A DNA stretch of 64,000 nt from Ligustrum vulgare. Lineage: Eukaryota > Streptophyta > Magnoliopsida > Lamiales > Oleaceae. The translations under genes and the position numbers were made by a program. The notes beneath the pieces are model-generated. The model was not told the origin of the DNA. It made no database searches and saw only the letters and a list, made by a program, of their open reading frames with translations. The stretch lies in NCBI GenBank assembly GCA_963555705.1, contig OY743180.1:37976129-38040128 (forward strand). The letters run 5' to 3'. This document shows positions 63,894 through 64,000 of the stretch, one piece after another (position 1 is the first letter of the stretch; each line of letters begins with the position of its first letter).

Positions 63894-64000
63894 TGACACG
63901 TTCTAAATAAGTTAAAGCATATATATTTGACTAGAATTAACAAAAAAAAGAAGTCTGGAAGGGACTCACTTTTTGAGTCAGTCCACGAGTAGGCCAGTCT

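Overview
This is AT-rich nuclear DNA of a flowering plant, most likely a eudicot. The evidence is GT-AG introns of very uneven size, an Athila-type Ty3/gypsy retrotransposon, Helitrons, many MITEs and a plastid-type tRNA copy. I cannot name the species. Nothing prokaryotic is present.

Only one host gene can be supported. It is a symplekin/Pta1-family scaffold gene of the mRNA 3'-end processing (cleavage and polyadenylation) machinery, on the minus strand, start codon 59372 and stop codon 19284. I resolved 27 coding exons joined in frame at GT-AG junctions, totalling 3945 bp (1314 codons plus stop). The N-terminal HEAT region lies in exons 1-7, a variable linker in exons 8-9, and a C-terminal helical region ending in the Symplekin_C domain in exons 10-27. 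The gene covers about 40 kb because introns 1, 3, 5, 9, 10, 12, 19 and 26 are long and mostly filled with mobile-element debris. The last coding exon is only 34 bp and lies beyond a 4.7 kb intron.

Layout: 1-8519 is a decayed Athila-like retrotransposon on the minus strand, cut by the left edge, with its 5' LTR at 6877-8519. 8520-10288 is a deleted second Ty3/gypsy element on the plus strand. 10289-11605 is a short Helitron. 11606-15930 is a repeat-rich tract with two tandem arrays and a second copy of LTR sequence. 16264-18314 is a Mutator-like, long-TIR composite that holds a plastid-type trnS-GCU copy and a broken captured gene fragment. 18315-59372 is the symplekin gene, with a 3.4 kb exon-carrying Helitron in intron 3 (52117-55476) and MITEs of several families, a SINE, and LINE and LTR remnants in other introns. 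59373-59600 is its promoter region. 59600-64000 is repeat-derived intergenic DNA with a GC-rich proline-coding patch, a Ty3-like LTR start and, at the right edge, a degraded coding remnant.

The most interesting points are a 54-bp tandem duplication that duplicates the 3' splice site of exon 2 in frame, the exon-carrying Helitron, the MULE-like composite with a plastid tRNA, and a 35-bp stretch shared exactly between introns 2 and 3. All family assignments rest on motif recognition by eye; no database search was run.
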